A DNA stretch of 64,000 bases from Pedobacter indicus (GTDB lineage: Bacteria > Bacteroidota > Bacteroidia > Sphingobacteriales > Sphingobacteriaceae): positions 2,542,001-2,606,000 of the forward strand of contig NZ_QRGB01000001.1 in the NCBI RefSeq assembly GCF_003449035.1. Reading direction: 5' to 3'. Made by a program: the position numbers and the translations under genes. Numbering within the stretch: the stretch's first letter is position 1; each line of letters opens with the position of its first letter. Below, piece by piece: positions 19,040 through 26,853 of the stretch. The notes under the pieces are model-generated. The model did no database searches and was not told where the DNA came from. It saw nothing but the letters and a program-made list of their open reading frames with translations.

Positions 19040-19071
19040 ACCGGGGAAGCTGCAACTACTCCGGTTTTTTT
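19040..19071 (+). terminator. Stem-loop with T tract, plus-strand orientation
   Basis: ACCGG (19040-19044) pairs with CCGGT (19061-19065), followed on the plus strand by seven T residues. It has the form of an intrinsic terminator reading rightwards, although no plus-strand gene precedes it. In the minus direction it lies between FecR and SusC, where it lacks a T tract and could only be an mRNA stem-loop. Confidence 0.35.
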
Positions 19072-19081
19072 ATGGTAAATT

Positions 19082-20254
19082 TTAATTCATAACATAGACC
19101 CTCCTTTTGTCTCCTTGAATTTGTATATCAAAGTGAACTGTACCAGCCAGCTCAATCATTTTTAAAACTTCTGAGATGGTTTCAAATTTGGACACAGAGC
19201 CCCAGATCATCTTGTTTCGCACAGCGTCTTTATAAATCACCTCAACATCATACCAACGTGCAATATCGTTCATGACTTTTTCAATACGCTCGTTATAGAA
19301 AATAAACTCTCCGTTTTTCCAGCCAATCGCTTCATCTAGGTCCGCCGTAAGCACACGGGTTTGTGAGCCGGGTTGGACAATGCTTTGCTGGCCAGGTTTG
19401 AGTTTCATAGAGCGGGAATCTGTGGATGAACGTACATTAACCGCACCCTCTAGCAACGTGGTTATCGCTGTTGCATCACCTTCGTATGTGTTAACATTGA
19501 AGTGAGTGCCCAAGACTTGCACTTCTTGGGTTTGTGACCTGACAATAAAAGGTTTGGCAGTCTTTCGATCAGCAAATTTGACTTGCGCAATTTCAAAATA
19601 AGCCTCACCACTGAGTTCTACAACCCTTTCTTCTGTGTCAAAACGACTGGGGTATCTTAATGTAGAGGCGGCGTTCAACCACACGCGGGACCCGTCAGGC
19701 AGGATAACCTGGTATTGTCCCCCTTTGGGTGTTGCGATCGTATTATAGCTTAATCCCTCAGATCCTGAGGATACCGGCGACGAATCGGCCACTTTTGTTC
19801 CATCAGTATAGACCAATGCATCGGTATCGATGATAATTCCCCCTTTTTCATCTGCGAGATCGATAATACGGCCGTCGGCGAGGGTGAGCCTGGCTTGATT
19901 CCTTCCCGGTTTGATATCTAGATCCTGGTCACTTAACTGAGCTACCGTGTAGGTTTGAGCGGGTGTCAATGAATTGAGATAAAAATAAACACCAATACCC
20001 ATTAATAAAATAATGGCTGCAGCAACAGAATAAAAGCTACGCAAACCTTTATTTCTAATTGATTTGATCCCGCTGCGGCTAAGCGTACCTTGCCAGATTT
20101 CAGACTTTAATTTGTTTAGATCAAGATCATCACCCAAGTCAATCTGCTCTTGAAGTTGGTCAAAGTACCATCGTTCTAACAAAGCTTTTTCTGCTTCGGA
20201 TGCGTTCCCGTCATTATATTTTCGTACTAGTAACCGAACTTCATGTTCTGTCAT
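19082..20254 (-). CDS. FecR-family anti-sigma factor
   Basis: A 390-residue inner-membrane signal transducer. Residues 1-70 are the cytoplasmic sigma-binding part, residues about 74-94 the membrane segment (FYSVAAAIILLMGIGVYFY). The periplasmic part holds a FecR domain (TPKGGQYQVILPDGSRVWLN, EAYFEIAQV, VLGTHFNVNTYEGD) and a C-terminal DUF4974 domain (FYNERIEKVMNDIARWYDVEVIY). It would hold the ECF sigma factor inactive until the STN domain of the SusC at 15470 reports ligand. The gene lies between its sigma factor and SusC, the standard order. Confidence 0.95.
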   Translation of the reverse strand: MTEHEVRLLVRKYNDGNASEAEKALLERWYFDQLQEQIDLGDDLDLNKLKSEIWQGTLSRSGIKSIRNKGLRSFYSVAAAIILLMGIGVYFYLNSLTPAQTYTVAQLSDQDLDIKPGRNQARLTLADGRIIDLADEKGGIIIDTDALVYTDGTKVADSSPVSSGSEGLSYNTIATPKGGQYQVILPDGSRVWLNAASTLRYPSRFDTEERVVELSGEAYFEIAQVKFADRKTAKPFIVRSQTQEVQVLGTHFNVNTYEGDATAITTLLEGAVNVRSSTDSRSMKLKPGQQSIVQPGSQTRVLTADLDEAIGWKNGEFIFYNERIEKVMNDIARWYDVEVIYKDAVRNKMIWGSVSKFETISEVLKMIELAGTVHFDIQIQGDKRRVYVMN

Positions 20255-20364
20255 AACTGTTAGCTTATACTCATAATTCAGATGGTTTCATCAAGGGTTA
20301 GGCAAGAGGAAACGATCAGTTAATTAGTATAAAAACAGTTGAAAATGAATTTGGGGGTAGAACA

Positions 20365-20979
20365 TTATGAAAAAAAGTAGAAAAACAAAAGAAGACCCAG
20401 ATGATTGATTTTCGGCTTGATGATTTTTAATGCATTCTGAATCTGTTTTTTGACTGTCTGATAGGATATGTTCAGTTTTGAAGCAATTTCTTGATGGGAT
20501 AGCTCTTCTTTACGACTAAGTTCAAAAATTTGCCGCATTTTAGGCGGCAAATTTTCAATTTCCTGTTCAATTATCATTTGCAATCGCTTTTCGTCGATGG
20601 TATCAATTGTGTGAGGCTCCACTGTGTTAACGAATGTCATAATTGACTGGATATAGTTCTGACGAACCTTATTCTTCTCAATCAGGTTAAATACGAAATT
20701 TCGAGAAGTACGAAAAAAATATCCTGCTAAATTATGATTAGATTGGATTTGATCCGCTTTTAACCAGAGCTTGCTAAAGATCTCCTGAACGCTGTCCTTA
20801 GCTTCTTCTTCGTCTTGCAGCATTTTGTATATATGGCTGTAAACGAAGGACCAATAACGATTGTAGATTTCTGTAAATGCTTCCTGATCGTGCTGTTTTA
20901 GTAAATCGACAAGCAATTCATCCGAATACGTAGAATATTCATCTAACGAAGGACGGAACCGCTTGATGGATCGATGCAT
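20365..20979 (-). CDS. ECF-type RNA polymerase sigma factor
   Basis: A 204-residue sigma factor of the Bacteroidota ECF group that pairs with FecR. Region 2 is seen as DLLKQHDQEAFTEIYNRYW followed by QDEEEAKDSVQEIFSKLW. Region 4 is LPPKMRQIFELSRKEELSHQEIASKLNISYQTVKKQI with its helix-turn-helix. The C-terminus ends in a hydrophobic tail (HLGLLLFFYFFS), common in this group. It is the first gene of the sigma-FecR-SusC-SusD run and should drive transcription of the SusCD genes on ligand detection. Confidence 0.95.
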   Translation of the reverse strand: MHRSIKRFRPSLDEYSTYSDELLVDLLKQHDQEAFTEIYNRYWSFVYSHIYKMLQDEEEAKDSVQEIFSKLWLKADQIQSNHNLAGYFFRTSRNFVFNLIEKNKVRQNYIQSIMTFVNTVEPHTIDTIDEKRLQMIIEQEIENLPPKMRQIFELSRKEELSHQEIASKLNISYQTVKKQIQNALKIIKPKINHLGLLLFFYFFS

Positions 20980-21044
20980 AGATTCACAATTCAGGTGTAT
21001 TAACTTCGAATTTACATAAAAGTCATGATAAATAAAAGTTGAAA

Positions 21045-21075
21045 CCAGACATGCCGCTTAAGCGGGCATGTCTGG
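21045..21075 (-). terminator. Strong hairpin at the 3' end of the GFO/IDH gene
   Basis: CCAGACATGCC (21045-21055) and GGCATGTCTGG (21065-21075) form an 11-bp stem around the palindromic GCTTAAGC. The stop codon of the 21058 gene lies in the loop. In the minus direction the hairpin is followed by GTTTCAACTTTTATTT, a modest T-rich tract. It probably ends the DUF1080-GFO/IDH transcript before the sigma factor gene. Confidence 0.6.
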
Positions 21076-22557
21076 AAGTGTAAAGCCGTTGTGATAGGTA
21101 TGTTTAATCCACTCTTCCGCCATTGCTTTGGCATTAAACTCTTCAGATTTTCTGTTGAAACGCGGATGCCCGTCGGTTACCACAAAATCATCGACCGTCA
21201 CGATGCTGATCTTGTCTGAGTCACTGATGTTGGTGAAGCGCATATTTTCACCGTCCCAAAGCAGATCGCGATGGAGTCCTTGCAACCTGACAGCCAAGAC
21301 ACCCATAACCACCATCTCATTAAATGGCCCCGAAAAGCCAAAATGAGAACTGGCTTCGGTTCGGTTCTTTGGGCTTTCTTTACTGGCGCGGACCCATTCT
21401 TGTTCGTGTGCGTTGGACTTCCAGATATCAGTAGCCAATTCCACACGTGGGTAGATCTGTTCTGGCTCGACAAAGTCTTCCATACGGCTTACTGGCAACA
21501 AGGTAGGGTTCATACCGAAACAATCACAAACAAGCTTTCCTTTGCTACCAATAAACAACAGGCCACCATCAGCATTTCCCATCATCTTGCCCTCTGGCAT
21601 TTCTTCGGGACGTTCTGGCATCAATCCACCATCGTACCAATATACATCGACCTCTGGCATGTTAACGTTTCCTTTACGTTCACGTGCAGGAAATGTATAT
21701 TTAACTAATTGTGCATGAGGTGGTGAGTAAAGATTACTTAAGGTTGAACTACCATTTACTTTGATTGGGTATTTTAAATCAAGTGCCCAGTAGATGGGGT
21801 CCATAATATGACACGCCATATCGCCTAATGCTCCGGTACCAAAATCCCACCAACCTCGCCAATTCCATGGTGTATAAACGGAATTATACGGTCGGTTTTC
21901 TGCTGGCCCGATAAAGAGATCCCAATCGAGTTGATCCGGAACTGTCATTGCTTCTTTGGGATTCTTCAATCCCTGTGGCCAGATGGGTCTGTTTGTCCAG
22001 CTGTGTACTTCGGTGACTTCACCAATAACACCCGATTGGATCCATTCTGCTATTTGCCTGCACCAGGCGAAGGAATTACCCTGATTTCCCATCTGCGTAG
22101 CAACCTGATGTTTCTCTGCGAGCTTCGTCAGTAAACGCGACTCATATACTGAATGGGTTAAGGGTTTTTGAACATAGGCGTGTTTGCCCAAGGTAATAGC
22201 GTGAGCCGCCACCCCGGCATGGGTATGGTCGGGAGTAGCAACCATAACCCCGTCGATTGATTTACCGATCTCATCAAACATAACCCTCCAATCCTTGAAT
22301 CGTTGGGCTTTGGGGTAATCATTAAAAGTCTTAGCAGCATATTTCCAATCGACATCGCAGAGTGCTACGATGTTCTCAGTATTCATATTGGTCAGGTTAC
22401 GGCGACCAACACCGCCCACACCGATACCGGCGATGTTCAGTTTATCACTGGGAGCCGTATAGCCTAAACTTTTTCCAAGAACATGACTGGATACGATGGT
22501 AAACCCCGCTGCCATACCGGCACTTTTGATGAATTTTCTACGTGACACTTCGCTCAT
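21058..22557 (-). CDS. Tat-exported GFO/IDH/MocA-family oxidoreductase
   Basis: A 499-residue oxidoreductase-fold protein with a twin-arginine signal (EVSRRKFIKSAGMAAGF). The Rossmann motif is NIAGIGVGGVGRRN (about residues 41-54), and the catalytic motif reads QKPLTHS. Residues about 190-330 carry the long insertion typical of the large Bacteroidota subfamily (WNWRGWWDFGTGALGDMACH). It is cotranscribed with the DUF1080 gene 34 bases upstream. In known 3-keto-glycoside pathways, such oxidoreductases oxidise the sugar at C3 and a DUF1080 protein then cleaves the keto-glycoside; the pair here fits that, as an inference from context. Confidence 0.88.
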   Translation of the reverse strand: MSEVSRRKFIKSAGMAAGFTIVSSHVLGKSLGYTAPSDKLNIAGIGVGGVGRRNLTNMNTENIVALCDVDWKYAAKTFNDYPKAQRFKDWRVMFDEIGKSIDGVMVATPDHTHAGVAAHAITLGKHAYVQKPLTHSVYESRLLTKLAEKHQVATQMGNQGNSFAWCRQIAEWIQSGVIGEVTEVHSWTNRPIWPQGLKNPKEAMTVPDQLDWDLFIGPAENRPYNSVYTPWNWRGWWDFGTGALGDMACHIMDPIYWALDLKYPIKVNGSSTLSNLYSPPHAQLVKYTFPARERKGNVNMPEVDVYWYDGGLMPERPEEMPEGKMMGNADGGLLFIGSKGKLVCDCFGMNPTLLPVSRMEDFVEPEQIYPRVELATDIWKSNAHEQEWVRASKESPKNRTEASSHFGFSGPFNEMVVMGVLAVRLQGLHRDLLWDGENMRFTNISDSDKISIVTVDDFVVTDGHPRFNRKSEEFNAKAMAEEWIKHTYHNGFTLPDMPA

Positions 22558-22591
22558 AATTTGTTATTTAATTGATTGATATTTTTGTATG

Positions 22592-23311
22592 TTATAAAAT
22601 CCTGATTTTTATGTTTTTATAATAAACAGGGCCACCGTGATCCTGTAACCCTATGCGTCCGCTTTGAACTTTAGCGTACGGAAGCTCAGCAAATTTACTC
22701 GCTGCAATTTGTTGTTTAAGCTCGTCAGAACCCAATTGATATTCAAGTATTTTCTTGTCGTTCAACCAGTGTTCAACAGCTCCTTGATTCACAATAATAC
22801 GCGTGTGGTTCCATTCACCTACAGCATTAGCCGCAGCTTCATCTGGAGCAAGCACATCGGAAAGTGCTCCGGTCTTTTGTTGTTCGGTCAGGTCAGCGGG
22901 ATAGTTCTCATTGTCAATAATTTGAAATTCCGGCCCAGTTTCATGGATTCGTTTGTATTCGGGGCTTTCGATGACATGATAAAAGATACCGCTATTCCCA
23001 CCTTCTTCGATCTTCCACTCTAATGAGAGTTCAAAATTTTCATATAGCTCGTCGGTTACGATATCCCCATTTTTGCCTTCGGTAAAAAGAACGCCATTCT
23101 CTACCCTCCACCCGGTGGCGGAGTCACCTAAGTAGCTGTGCCAACCTTCGGTAGAATTATCTTTTATAAGAAGTTTCCATTCGTTATCCTGTTTTTCTCG
23201 GATGTTTTCAATTTTTTTAGAGGAATTATCTTCCGCAGAATGGGAACTTGAACATGCGGCCAGAGGGAGCATTGCAATAAATAAGAACCCTTTAAGATTT
23301 ATTGGTTTCAT
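22592..23311 (-). CDS. DUF1080 (3-keto-disaccharide hydrolase-like) lipoprotein
   Basis: A 239-residue lipoprotein with lipobox LPLAACSSS (Cys about residue 20). The body is a DUF1080 concanavalin-like sandwich: W..LIKDNSTEGWHSYLG, WRVENGVLFTEG, FELSLEWKIEEGGNSGIFYHV, GPEFQIIDNENY, GEWNHTRIIVNQGAVEHWLN and the C-terminal GRIGLQDHGGPVYYKNIKIR. The family contains 3-keto-disaccharide hydrolases and many uncharacterised members. It is the first gene of a two-gene operon with the GFO/IDH gene downstream and has its own promoter box. Confidence 0.9.
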   Translation of the reverse strand: MKPINLKGFLFIAMLPLAACSSSHSAEDNSSKKIENIREKQDNEWKLLIKDNSTEGWHSYLGDSATGWRVENGVLFTEGKNGDIVTDELYENFELSLEWKIEEGGNSGIFYHVIESPEYKRIHETGPEFQIIDNENYPADLTEQQKTGALSDVLAPDEAAANAVGEWNHTRIIVNQGAVEHWLNDKKILEYQLGSDELKQQIAASKFAELPYAKVQSGRIGLQDHGGPVYYKNIKIRIL

Positions 23312-23328
23312 AATGAAGGTTTAGCGTT

Positions 23329-23336
23329 CAAAAGTA
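23329..23336 (-). promoter_or_regulatory. -7 box upstream of the DUF1080 gene
   Basis: On the minus strand the sequence TACTTTTG matches TAnnTTTG exactly and lies 17 bases before the ATG at 23311, giving a very short leader. A TTTG lies closer than usual, and no well-spaced -33 box is seen. Confidence 0.45.
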
Positions 23337-23474
23337 GGATATCATCAAAATGTGTCCGTACCCGAAATTACGGATTTATAATTGAATTTTACAAGAGTTT
23401 AGTGCAACTATCATTTCAGCTGAATCATACATGAAGTTTACGCCAAGATATCCATGGCTTTTTTATTTCTCTGA

Positions 23475-23504
23475 ATTGTAATTCCGGTTTTTTATGTAAG
23501 TTTG
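23475..23504 (+). promoter_or_regulatory. Promoter of the VWA/tubulin/actin-like operon, almost leaderless
   Basis: TAAGTTTG (23497-23504) matches the TAnnTTTG -7 consensus exactly, with ATTG (23475-23478) 18 bases upstream as a possible -33 element. The start codon at 23510 follows the box by only five bases, so transcription would begin at or beside the ATG. Confidence 0.5.
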
Positions 23505-23509
23505 AGTCT

Positions 23510-24964
23510 ATGAAATATCCTTACATTGTTCTGATTGCATGTTTCTGCTTTCTCATGACAGGATGCTATGAGAGACCAGCGAGTACAGAAAATCAAGTAT
23601 CAGAAGAAAGTAGCGCAGCGATTGCAGAAAATGACCTTGCCGCAGATGTCTCACCTGACACAAATGAGCAAGCAGAAAAATCGGATAGCGAGAAGCCAAC
23701 AAAAGTAGCGTTGTACATCGAAAATTCGGGTAGCATGAATGGATATGTGACCGGAAATACTGAATTTAAAAATGCAATAGGTGACCTGTTAGTTTTATTG
23801 AAATTTCACTACGGTGAGGAAAATATTCGTCTGTATTTTATAAATGACCAGATTCACCCCATCGAAGGAGTAAGTGATTTAACTAAGTTTGCTTCCTGGT
23901 TGAGCCCGGCGACTATGAAAGTAGGCAATACGGCCTCCAGTGACCTAAACCTTGTCTTTAAAGAAGTACTGGAAAACACGGATAATCAGACGCTTTCACT
24001 GCTGTTTTCAGACTTAATCTATTCAATTCAGGGTTCGAATACAGAAGAGCTGTTGAACTACCAGAAAAGTCAAACAAAAGACGCTTTTCTTTCGAAATCG
24101 AAATCAGGTGTTGAGTTACAAACCTCGATCATTCAGTACAATTCGAGCTTTAACGGTGGATACTGGGATAAGAATAATCAGCGCGTTGAGCTGAAAGGCG
24201 CTAAGCGCCCTTACTACCTGACCGTCACCGGCGAAGCGGATCGGGTGCTTGATCTGAATAAGAACATCAACCTGAAAGTAAAGGGCTTTGTAAATCAATT
24301 GACACTGACGACGGATGATTTCTCGGAAAACAACTATTATTCAGTCTTGACAAGCACCCATAATAATGGTCGCTTTAAACCGATCCGTAGCATGTCTTCA
24401 GGTAAATATGTTCGTGGGATTGAAGATGTAACTGTGAATGAACGTAGCTCCGCCCCTTTCTCTTTTGCAGTGGCAGTCGATCTTTCGAAGATGCCGGTTG
24501 AGGAGAGCTATAAGTTGGACACGGCTAATTACGAGGTTTTAGAGGGTAATTACATGATCGATTCGATCATGAAGATTGAGCAGGATGACATTCATTCTAC
24601 CGATTGGATTCGGATACAGGAAGCAAAAGCTACTCACCTATTTTTATTTGATGCGCAGGGTAAGGCCTTTTCAGATCTGACCTTTGCCATGAAAAAACAA
24701 ATTCCTTCTTGGGTTTACCATACAGACTCGGAAGATGACACAAGTGTTGAAGGCAGGGAAGCTAAAACCTTCGGGTTCAAATATTTGGTGGAAGGCGTTT
24801 CGGAGGCCTACGAAACGGTAGCCCAAAATAAAGATCATTACTTTGAAATAAAAGTTCCGGTCCGAAAAGCAACAGCAAGCAATACTGGAAAGATTTTTGT
24901 TGTGCTTGTGCTGCTTGCGGTAATCGGAGGCTTGGTTTACACCTATTTGAAAAGAAGAAAATGA
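23510..24964 (+). CDS. VWA-like lipoprotein with C-terminal membrane segment
   Basis: A 484-residue envelope protein and first gene of a seven-gene operon. A signal peptide ends in the lipobox FLMTGC (Cys19). After a low-complexity linker rich in Glu, Ser and Ala (residues about 20-64), a von Willebrand A-like fold begins: KVALYI, then a metal-site motif ENSGS (residues 71-75), where Glu replaces the usual first Asp of DxSxS. A later LLFSDLIYS supplies the expected Asp. Residues about 459-480 are a single membrane helix (FVVLVLLAVIGGLVYTYL) with a KRRK tail, so the protein may be tethered at both ends to the inner membrane. Its role is unknown. Adhesion or sensing for the downstream cytoskeletal proteins is an inference. 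Confidence 0.75.
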   Translation: MKYPYIVLIACFCFLMTGCYERPASTENQVSEESSAAIAENDLAADVSPDTNEQAEKSDSEKPTKVALYIENSGSMNGYVTGNTEFKNAIGDLLVLLKFHYGEENIRLYFINDQIHPIEGVSDLTKFASWLSPATMKVGNTASSDLNLVFKEVLENTDNQTLSLLFSDLIYSIQGSNTEELLNYQKSQTKDAFLSKSKSGVELQTSIIQYNSSFNGGYWDKNNQRVELKGAKRPYYLTVTGEADRVLDLNKNINLKVKGFVNQLTLTTDDFSENNYYSVLTSTHNNGRFKPIRSMSSGKYVRGIEDVTVNERSSAPFSFAVAVDLSKMPVEESYKLDTANYEVLEGNYMIDSIMKIEQDDIHSTDWIRIQEAKATHLFLFDAQGKAFSDLTFAMKKQIPSWVYHTDSEDDTSVEGREAKTFGFKYLVEGVSEAYETVAQNKDHYFEIKVPVRKATASNTGKIFVVLVLLAVIGGLVYTYLKRRK

Positions 24965-25374
24965 ATGAAATTTTTGCCCCATTGTACGAAGGCTGGGGGT
25001 TATTTTGGTTAGGCGACTTTTCTAACGACCTTTATAGTAACAACTTATATACACCGGTGGGATTGACCATGTTGGTTTCATCGATTATATGGATGGCGAT
25101 TTACTATTACGTTATAGACCATCCGCGTTTTGCAAAAGCTTGGCATTGGCTGGTGTGGATTTTAGTTTTATGTGGAATTAATTTCGCAGTGGCCAATTAT
25201 GTTTCTTTTTCACAGCTGACCGAATTGTATACGGGACAGGAAAAAGATGTCCCTTATTACTCGGAGTTCACAACATTCTCTTTTGTGAACGCTTTGTGGA
25301 CATTCATTGTGGCTTTTGCAGTATCTTTACTCATTAAGGGCAAGTCGGTTATGTGCCGACGGACACCTTTTTAA
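24961..25374 (+). CDS. Small membrane protein of the VWA/tubulin-like operon
   Basis: A 137-residue protein with three predicted membrane helices (about residues 33-51, 63-81 and 108-126). The first 30 residues are aromatic-rich (LYEGWGLFWLGDFSNDLY). Its ATG overlaps the stop of the VWA gene by four bases (ATGA), indicating translational coupling and a likely physical partnership. I recognise no named family. It may anchor the tubulin-like protein to the membrane or form a small channel; neither is shown by the sequence. Confidence 0.75.
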   Translation: MNEIFAPLYEGWGLFWLGDFSNDLYSNNLYTPVGLTMLVSSIIWMAIYYYVIDHPRFAKAWHWLVWILVLCGINFAVANYVSFSQLTELYTGQEKDVPYYSEFTTFSFVNALWTFIVAFAVSLLIKGKSVMCRRTPF

Positions 25375-25389
25375 TTCGATTATAAAAAA

Positions 25390-26826
25390 ATGGCTAAACT
25401 CTATTTATTTGGAATTGGGGGTACAGGGTCACGAGTAATTAAATCGTTGACTATGTTACTCTCTGCAGGAATAGATTTTAATGGATATGAATTGGTGCCT
25501 ATTATCATCGATCCGGATTCAGCAAACGGAGACGTGACACGGACAGTCGAGATATTAAAAGCGTATCAACATATCCATGAACGGATCAATAAAGAAAAGA
25601 AGGCCGAAAGCAGCTTCTTCAATACGCCTATTTCGGGAATATCTCAGAATTTCAGACTAGAAATAAAAGGCAGTCATAATGAAGAGTTCAGGGAATATAT
25701 CGGCTATTCTGAGCTCAGCGAAAACAACAAGGCTTTGATCTCTATGTTGTTTTCGGAAGATAACCTTCGCGCTGATATGGAGGTCGGTTTTAAGGGGAAC
25801 CCGAACATTGGCTCAGTTGTACTGAATCAATTCAGCGAATCGGAAGATTTTGTGAAGTTCGCATCTGACTTCTCAGCAGGTGACCGGATCTTTATAATTT
25901 CTTCAATTTTTGGAGGTACCGGGGCTGCTGGTTTTCCCTTACTATTAAAAAACATTAAGAATGCTGATCATACGCTGCCTACTTGGGCGCTGTTAAAGGA
26001 AGCACCGATCGGAGCGATATCCATCCTGCCATACTTCGGTGTTTGGCCTGACCCAAAGTCTAAGATCGACAAGGCGACCTTTATCTCGAAAACCAAGGCA
26101 GCACTTGATTATTATAACAAAAATGTATCAGGTAACAATTCACTTAATGCACTTTACTATATTGGTGATGAGGTAAATAAAGATTATGAAAATCATGAAG
26201 GGTCAACATTTCAGAAAAACGATGCTCATTTCATTGAACTGGCTTCGGCTTTGGCAATCGTTGACTTTGTGGCAACGGATGACTCTTATCTGCAAAATGT
26301 GAACGGCCGTGCCACTACCCCACTTTACAAAGAATACGGTGTTCTTAATGACGCTGAAACGCTAACCTTTGGAGACTTGGGCAACGGATCTCAACATCGT
26401 CTCCGGGAAGCGCTGACAAAGTTCACACTATTTAATTTATATACTGAAAATCATATTCATTCGTCTCTTGATCTACCCTGGGCAACCGGCTCGGTTAAAA
26501 TAGACAGGCAATTTCTCGGACAACCATTTTTCAACACCTACATCCGCAGCATCAACAAACATTATTGGGAATGGCTAACCGAGTTAAAACGCAATAAACG
26601 GAGTTTTGCTCCTTTTGACCTCAAGGTTGGCTACAACAATCTCTTTGAGCTGGTTGCGGGAACAAAAGCGAAAAAAGGCCTGTTTGAACGGGGGTCTAAC
26701 TACTCTCGAGTCGATTATGTACTTTCGAGGACGGAGCCTAAGGTTAAAGCGAAAAGTCAGGACACATTCTTCATTGAGTTGTTTGACAAAGCTTTAGAGG
26801 ACGTGACAAGGGAAAAATTCGGATAA
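25390..26826 (+). CDS. Tubulin/FtsZ-superfamily GTPase-like protein (Tubulin_2 type)
   Basis: A 478-residue cytoplasmic protein. The N-terminus LYLFGIGGTGSRVIKSL (residues 4-20) is a nucleotide-binding glycine loop of tubulin-superfamily form. VPIIIDPDSANGD (36-48) follows as the next strand and turn. IISSIFGGTGAAGFP (169-183) corresponds to the tubulin signature (T4) loop GGGTGSG. KTKAALDYYN (234-243) sits where the nucleotide-contacting helix is expected. It is longer than FtsZ, with an extra C-terminal domain (about 320-478). It lies 15 bases after the small membrane protein gene and upstream of an actin-like ATPase gene. Families of this superfamily linked to VWA proteins have been proposed to remodel membranes. 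Polymerisation here is inference. Confidence 0.8.
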   Translation: MAKLYLFGIGGTGSRVIKSLTMLLSAGIDFNGYELVPIIIDPDSANGDVTRTVEILKAYQHIHERINKEKKAESSFFNTPISGISQNFRLEIKGSHNEEFREYIGYSELSENNKALISMLFSEDNLRADMEVGFKGNPNIGSVVLNQFSESEDFVKFASDFSAGDRIFIISSIFGGTGAAGFPLLLKNIKNADHTLPTWALLKEAPIGAISILPYFGVWPDPKSKIDKATFISKTKAALDYYNKNVSGNNSLNALYYIGDEVNKDYENHEGSTFQKNDAHFIELASALAIVDFVATDDSYLQNVNGRATTPLYKEYGVLNDAETLTFGDLGNGSQHRLREALTKFTLFNLYTENHIHSSLDLPWATGSVKIDRQFLGQPFFNTYIRSINKHYWEWLTELKRNKRSFAPFDLKVGYNNLFELVAGTKAKKGLFERGSNYSRVDYVLSRTEPKVKAKSQDTFFIELFDKALEDVTREKFG

Positions 26827-26853
26827 GTATTAAGCGAAAAATCAGAAGACGAC

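Noticed and set aside
21271-21708. 145-residue open frame on the plus strand
   Set aside because: It is antisense to the GFO/IDH gene at 21058 and has no start context or recognisable family; it is a shadow.
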